Source: Acidothermaceae bacterium (GTDB lineage Bacteria > Actinomycetota > Actinomycetes > Acidothermales > Acidothermaceae). From it: a stretch of 9,814 bases of DNA. The notes beneath the pieces are model-generated. The model saw only the letters and a list, made by a program, of their open reading frames with translations. It did no database searches and was not told the origin of the DNA. This document shows, one piece after another, positions 7,115 through 9,814 of the stretch. The stretch spans positions 1 to 9,814 of the forward strand of contig JAICLV010000094.1 of assembly GCA_025925185.1 (NCBI GenBank), read 5' to 3'. The position numbers were made by a program, and so were the translations under genes. Every line of letters starts with the position of its first letter. The stretch's first letter is position 1.

Positions 7115-8572
7115 ATGACGGTGCCGCACGGGGCCGCCGCTGCCATGGTGTGGCTGGCCAAAAGGCACGCCGTTCGCGCGCTCGCCCCGGGCCGGACGCC
7201 GAAGCTGGCGCTCGCCGCCGTCGCAGCGTCGATCGCCGCGATCATCGTCACCGCAGCGCTCGGACCCAGCGCGGCCGCCCAACCGTTCACCGGCGCCCTC
7301 CCGCTGCACGCCGACGCCGAGCCGGGCACCGCCGCCGTCACGGCGCTGCTTGTGTTCGCCGTCGTCGCCGGCGGCTACGGCCTCGCCGGTTGCCTCGACG
7401 CGCTTCGCCGCGGTTGGGCGCTCGACGTCAAGGGGCTGCTCGTCGCCAGCTCCTTGGTGGCCGCGACTCTCGGCGTCCTCACCCCCATCGGTTCGGCCGA
7501 CCCCGGCAGTTACGTCGCGTACGGGCGGCTCGCCGCCACGGGCCAAGACCCGTACGCGACCCCGCCGTCCACGCTCGCCGGCCCGTACGCGAACGCGGCC
7601 GAACCACCGTGGCGGACCACGACCAGCGTGTACGGCCCGGTCGCGACCGCCGAGCAATGGGTGGCGGCCAAGCTCGCGGGCGACGGTCCGGACGCGCCGG
7701 GCCGCGCGGTGTTCATCCTGGGCCTGATCAACGCAGCCGCGTTCATCGCCACCGGGCTGTTGCTCCAGCTGCTCGCCGCAGGCAGGGCCGGACGACGAAG
7801 AGCGGTCGTGGCGTTCTCGCTGAATCCGTTGTTGCTGCTCGAAGGCGTGGCCGGCGCGCACATCGACGTCTTGTTGACCTGTTTCGTGGTCGGTGGCCTC
7901 GTGCTGTTGGGCCGCCGGGGCGTCCTCGCGGCCTTCGGCGCGGGCGTCCTCGGGGGCGCCGCCGCCGGCGTGAAGGCGTCCGCCGCGCTGGCCGGCGGCG
8001 GCTTCGCGTTGTCCACCCTCGGCGACCGGCGCGCGATCCAGCGGCTCGTCGCCCTGGCCGTCGGCGCGGCGGCGGTGCTGGTGCCGGGTTACGTCCTCGC
8101 CGGCCCGCACGCTTTCGACCAACTCGGCCACGCCAGCGGTTTCGTCTCGTTCGCCGACCCGTGGCGGGTCGTGACGCACCCACTGGAATGGCTTATCGGC
8201 AAGGGGGCCGCGCGATCCTTGATCAGGGCCGCCGCCTGGGTCGGGTTCGTCGTCCTGGCGCTCTTGCTGCGGCGCGGACTTCCCGGCCGGGGACGGCCGG
8301 CGCGGCCAGCGCTGATCCTCGTGCTGGCCTGGCTGTTCACCACGCCTTACGTGCTTCCGTGGTACGCCGTGCTGCCGTTCGCGCTGCTCGCTTTACTCCC
8401 GTCGTCCGCCTTCGACAAGGTCTTGATCTTGTGGACGTCGGTGCTGGCGATCGCGTATCTGCCAGGCCGCGACGCGCATCCGCTCGACATCTGGAAATCC
8501 GGTGTCGCGCCGCCACTGTTGTTGTGCATCGTGATTGCCTGCGCGCTGCTCTGCTTGCGCACGAGACGCTGA
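7115..8572 (+). CDS. GT-C membrane glycosyltransferase, polyprenyl-phosphomannose-dependent alpha-1,6-mannosyltransferase-like (MptB/GT87 type)
   Basis: 485 residues, strongly hydrophobic with about 10-12 membrane segments. GT-C enzymes of this kind use a lipid-linked sugar, in actinobacteria polyprenyl-phosphomannose, to extend mannan-type glycolipids on the outer face of the membrane. The outer loop after the third hydrophobic block has ADPGSYVAYGRL (from residue 128, with D129), GQDPYATPP (D145), then PWRTTTSVYGP (W166, Y173); this pattern is typical of the MptA/MptB relatives. NPLLLLEGVAGAHIDVLL (from 237, with E243, H249, D251) matches the family's E-x-x-x-G-x-H-x-D element. The ATG at 7115 was chosen because GGAG lies 11 nt upstream; the open frame extends back into the tRNA, which is not plausible coding, and ATG 7145 is a later alternative. 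The gene stops 16 bp before the LysE-type exporter gene, so they probably share a transcript. The acceptor and sugar are inferred from the family, not shown. Confidence 0.83.
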   Translation: MTVPHGAAAAMVWLAKRHAVRALAPGRTPKLALAAVAASIAAIIVTAALGPSAAAQPFTGALPLHADAEPGTAAVTALLVFAVVAGGYGLAGCLDALRRGWALDVKGLLVASSLVAATLGVLTPIGSADPGSYVAYGRLAATGQDPYATPPSTLAGPYANAAEPPWRTTTSVYGPVATAEQWVAAKLAGDGPDAPGRAVFILGLINAAAFIATGLLLQLLAAGRAGRRRAVVAFSLNPLLLLEGVAGAHIDVLLTCFVVGGLVLLGRRGVLAAFGAGVLGGAAAGVKASAALAGGGFALSTLGDRRAIQRLVALAVGAAAVLVPGYVLAGPHAFDQLGHASGFVSFADPWRVVTHPLEWLIGKGAARSLIRAAAWVGFVVLALLLRRGLPGRGRPARPALILVLAWLFTTPYVLPWYAVLPFALLALLPSSAFDKVLILWTSVLAIAYLPGRDAHPLDIWKSGVAPPLLLCIVIACALLCLRTRR

Positions 8573-8576
8573 GCCC

Positions 8577-8586
8577 GAGGAGGTGA
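8577..8586 (+). promoter_or_regulatory. Strong ribosome binding site of the LysE-type exporter
   Basis: GAGGAGGTGA is nearly perfectly complementary to the 16S rRNA 3' end and lies just before the ATG at 8589. It rules out the upstream in-frame start at 8535, which would overlap the mannosyltransferase gene. It is by far the best ribosome binding site in the window. Confidence 0.85.
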
Positions 8587-8588
8587 GC

Positions 8589-9251
8589 ATGCCCACGTTG
8601 GCCGCGCATTTGCTGGCCTTCGCCGGCGCCGCGCTGCTCCTCGCGATCGCGCCAGGGCCGGCCACCGCCGTGTTGTTGCGGCAGACGATTCGGCACGGCC
8701 GAGCGCGCGGATTCGCGACCGTCGCGGGCATCGAGGCCGGCGTCTTCTTTTGGGCGGTGACGGCGGCGGTGGGGCTGACGGCGCTGCTCGCGGCGTCCGA
8801 AATCGCATACAGCGTGCTGCGAATCGTCGGGGCGATCACCTTGATTTCCCTTGGTGTGCACGCGATTCTTCGGTCGCGTAACCCGAACGATTTACCGGAC
8901 GACATGGCGGACGACATGGGCATGACGGCCACTGCGATTGACGCAGGCCCCTCACGCGCCGCATTTCGATCCGGTCTGGTGACCAACCTCGCGAACCCGA
9001 AGGCCGGGGTGTTCGCGGTGTCGTTCCTCCCGCAGTTCATCCCGCACGGCGCCCCGGTGCTGGCCACCGGGCTGCTGCTCGCCGTCGTGTGGGTCGCCTG
9101 CGATTGCGCGTGGTACCTGTCCTTGACGACCGCGATCAGCGCCGCCCGCAACCTGTTCGCGAGGTCGTCGGTGCGGCACCGGCTCGAGCGGTTCACCGGG
9201 CTCGCGCTGATCGGGTTCGGCGTCCGGTTGGCTACGCAATCTCGACCGTAA
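8589..9251 (+). CDS. LysE/RhtB-family amino-acid exporter (translocator)
   Basis: 220 residues, typical for this family of six-helix exporters that remove excess amino acids or derivatives from the cytoplasm. The N-terminus has LLAIAPGPATAVLL (APGP at 21-24), followed by RHGRARGFATVAGIEAG (GIEAG at 47-51), and the second half has TNLANPKAGVFAVSFLPQF (132-150), all hallmarks of the LysE superfamily. The variable loop before the second half carries an acidic DDMADDM duplication (104-110). The ATG at 8589 follows the strong GAGGAGGTGA site. It sits 16 bp downstream of the mannosyltransferase-like gene and is probably co-transcribed with it, though no functional link is evident. The substrate is unknown. 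No clear terminator follows; only a weak inverted repeat spans the stop codon. Confidence 0.95.
   Translation: MPTLAAHLLAFAGAALLLAIAPGPATAVLLRQTIRHGRARGFATVAGIEAGVFFWAVTAAVGLTALLAASEIAYSVLRIVGAITLISLGVHAILRSRNPNDLPDDMADDMGMTATAIDAGPSRAAFRSGLVTNLANPKAGVFAVSFLPQFIPHGAPVLATGLLLAVVWVACDCAWYLSLTTAISAARNLFARSSVRHRLERFTGLALIGFGVRLATQSRP
8897..8919. repeat. Short 12-bp-period duplication in the LysE-type gene
   Basis: GGACGACATGG occurs at 8897-8907 and 8909-8919, encoding DDMA then DDMG. It keeps the reading frame and lies in the loop between the two halves of the exporter, a region that varies in this family. Confidence 0.6.
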
Positions 9252-9350
9252 TTTGAATACACAACTTTTCGGTCGGTAAAGCGGGACGAACCACTCAGGA
9301 CCCGACCGGATATCACCCCTTGCGACTTATGGTGCAGCGGCTATTCGACC

Positions 9351-9359
9351 TGCTACCGT
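9351..9359 (+). promoter_or_regulatory. Candidate extended -10 promoter of the cold-shock gene
   Basis: TGCTACCGT combines the TGn extension with TACCGT (9354-9359), a TAnnnT -10. Transcription would start near 9366, giving a leader of about 136 nt before the GTG at 9502, in line with the long leaders known for cspA-type genes. There is no well-spaced -35 box. Confidence 0.35.
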
Positions 9360-9444
9360 GATCGGCGGTCGCAGTTCCAAGTACGTGTTCTCACGCCGCG
9401 GAACGTCAGCGCGGTTCGTGATCTTCGGGGTTCCGAGAGACGGC

Positions 9445-9458
9445 CCGGGCCGGCCCGG
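9445..9458. repeat. Perfect 14-bp palindrome in the cold-shock gene leader
   Basis: CCGGGCCGGCCCGG is exactly self-complementary, and an overlapping 10-bp palindrome GGCCCGGGCC lies at 9442-9451. Both are 44-60 nt upstream of the csp start, inside the inferred 5' leader. As RNA they could form alternative GC hairpins; as DNA the palindrome could be a dyad protein site. Confidence 0.6.
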
Positions 9459-9489
9459 CAGCCGCGCGGTGCGGATGCCGAATCCTGGT

Positions 9490-9497
9490 AAGGGAGA
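9490..9497 (+). promoter_or_regulatory. csp ribosome binding site
   Basis: AAGGGAGA a few bases before GTG 9502 is a good Shine-Dalgarno sequence. It supports this start over in-frame codons further upstream, such as GTG 9358. Confidence 0.7.
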
Positions 9498-9501
9498 GCA
9501 C

Positions 9502-9702
9502 GTGACGCAGGGTGTTGTGAAGTGGTTCAACGCCGAGAAGGGCTTTGGCTTCATTGCCGTCGAGGGCGGCGCTGACGTCTTCGTCCACTACTCGGCGATC
9601 CAGTCTGACGGTTACCGCAGCCTGGAGGAGAACCAGAAGGTCGACTTCGACATCACACAGGGGCCGAAGGGCCCGCAGGCGGAGAACGTTCGTCCGCTCT
9701 GA
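9502..9702 (+). CDS. CspA-type cold-shock protein
   Basis: 66 residues, a single cold-shock domain of normal length. It is a small cytoplasmic OB-fold protein that binds single-stranded RNA and DNA and melts RNA structure. It begins [18 protein letters not shown], with RNP1 KGFGFI (13-18) and RNP2 VFVHY (26-30); these aromatic residues stack on the nucleic-acid bases. It ends [13 protein letters not shown], as in many actinobacterial CspA-like proteins, some of which are constitutive rather than cold-induced. The GTG start has AAGGGAGA upstream. An open frame continues upstream to 9358, but the leader translation does not resemble the family and looks non-coding. A strong hairpin terminator follows the stop codon, so the gene is probably transcribed alone. 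Its long GC-rich leader may control expression with temperature. Confidence 0.97.
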   Translation: MTQGVVKWFNAEKGFGFIAVEGGADVFVHYSAIQSDGYRSLEENQKVDFDITQGPKGPQAENVRPL

Positions 9703-9711
9703 ACCAACTCG

Positions 9712-9757
9712 GTCGGGCGGGCCGTGCCCCGTGGGGGGGCGGCCGCCCGGTCGTTTT
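9712..9757 (+). terminator. Rho-independent terminator after the cold-shock gene
   Basis: TCGGGCGG-G-CCG (9713-9724) pairs with CGGCCGCCCGG (9740-9750) with one bulged G, and inner GCCCC pairs with the G-run around a short loop. The stem is followed by GTCGTTTT. The T-run is short, but the stem is long and nearly all G-C, as is common in high-GC actinobacteria. A second, shorter G5/C5 hairpin follows at 9758-9780. Confidence 0.7.
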
Positions 9758-9814
9758 GGGGGCGAGCGCAGCGCACCCCCGGGGCGCGGGGGGCCCCAAA
9801 CAGATCCCACCACC

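Noticed and set aside
6977..8586. Long frames on both strands across the mannosyltransferase gene (minus 6977-8179, plus 7150-8586)
   Set aside because: Both are charged, low-complexity shadows; the minus one also covers the tRNA.
9243..9275. Inverted repeat CGACCG / CGGTCG around the LysE-type stop codon
   Set aside because: The stem is only 6 bp with a 21-nt loop and no T-run after it; it is too weak to call a terminator.
8337..9316. Minus-strand frames opposite the LysE-type gene
   Set aside because: There are no domains, and the sense strand has family motifs plus a near-perfect ribosome binding site.
1..9814. Mobile elements, CRISPR arrays, defence or toxin-antitoxin systems
   Set aside because: I found no transposase or integrase motifs, no regularly spaced repeats and no duplicated tRNA 3' end that would mark an integrated element.

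Overview
The window is very GC-rich, uses GTG starts freely and has the dense gene packing of an Actinomycetota (high-GC Gram-positive) chromosome. Three things point the same way: the small SRP RNA sits directly upstream of dnaX, a tRNA-Ser(GGA) lies close by, and the GT-C mannosyltransferase resembles the polyprenyl-phosphomannose-dependent enzymes of actinobacteria. The genus cannot be read from the sequence. This looks like ordinary core chromosome: there is no transposase, integrase, CRISPR array or toxin-antitoxin pair.

Layout. Minus strand, positions 1-5440, transcribed right to left: a LysR-type regulator (5440-4547), the SRP RNA ffs (4535-4448), dnaX (4422-2572) and a large AAA/LuxR-type ATPase regulator (2516 to beyond position 1, so its C-terminus is missing). 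The probable -10 box of ffs begins with the TAG stop codon of the LysR gene. Plus strand, 5539-9702: a 14-helix DHA2-type drug exporter divergent from the LysR gene, tRNA-Ser(GGA), a GT-C membrane mannosyltransferase-like protein, a LysE/RhtB-type exporter with a near-perfect ribosome binding site, and a CspA-type cold-shock protein followed by a strong hairpin terminator.

How the genes relate. The LysR gene and the exporter form a classic divergent regulator/target pair. The short gap between them holds an ATAG-N7-CTAT palindrome that fits the LysR T-N11-A consensus, overlaps a possible -10 box of the regulator and lies next to a possible exporter promoter. The SRP RNA and dnaX are housekeeping (protein targeting and DNA replication). 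The mannosyltransferase and the LysE-type exporter are 16 bp apart and probably co-transcribed. The csp gene is probably monocistronic with a roughly 140-nt leader.

No undescribed multi-gene system is visible. The points most worth a second look are the exporter gene ending inside the tRNA-Ser gene (15 shared bases), the embedded promoter of ffs, the LysR-type operator, and a perfect 14-bp palindrome in the csp leader.
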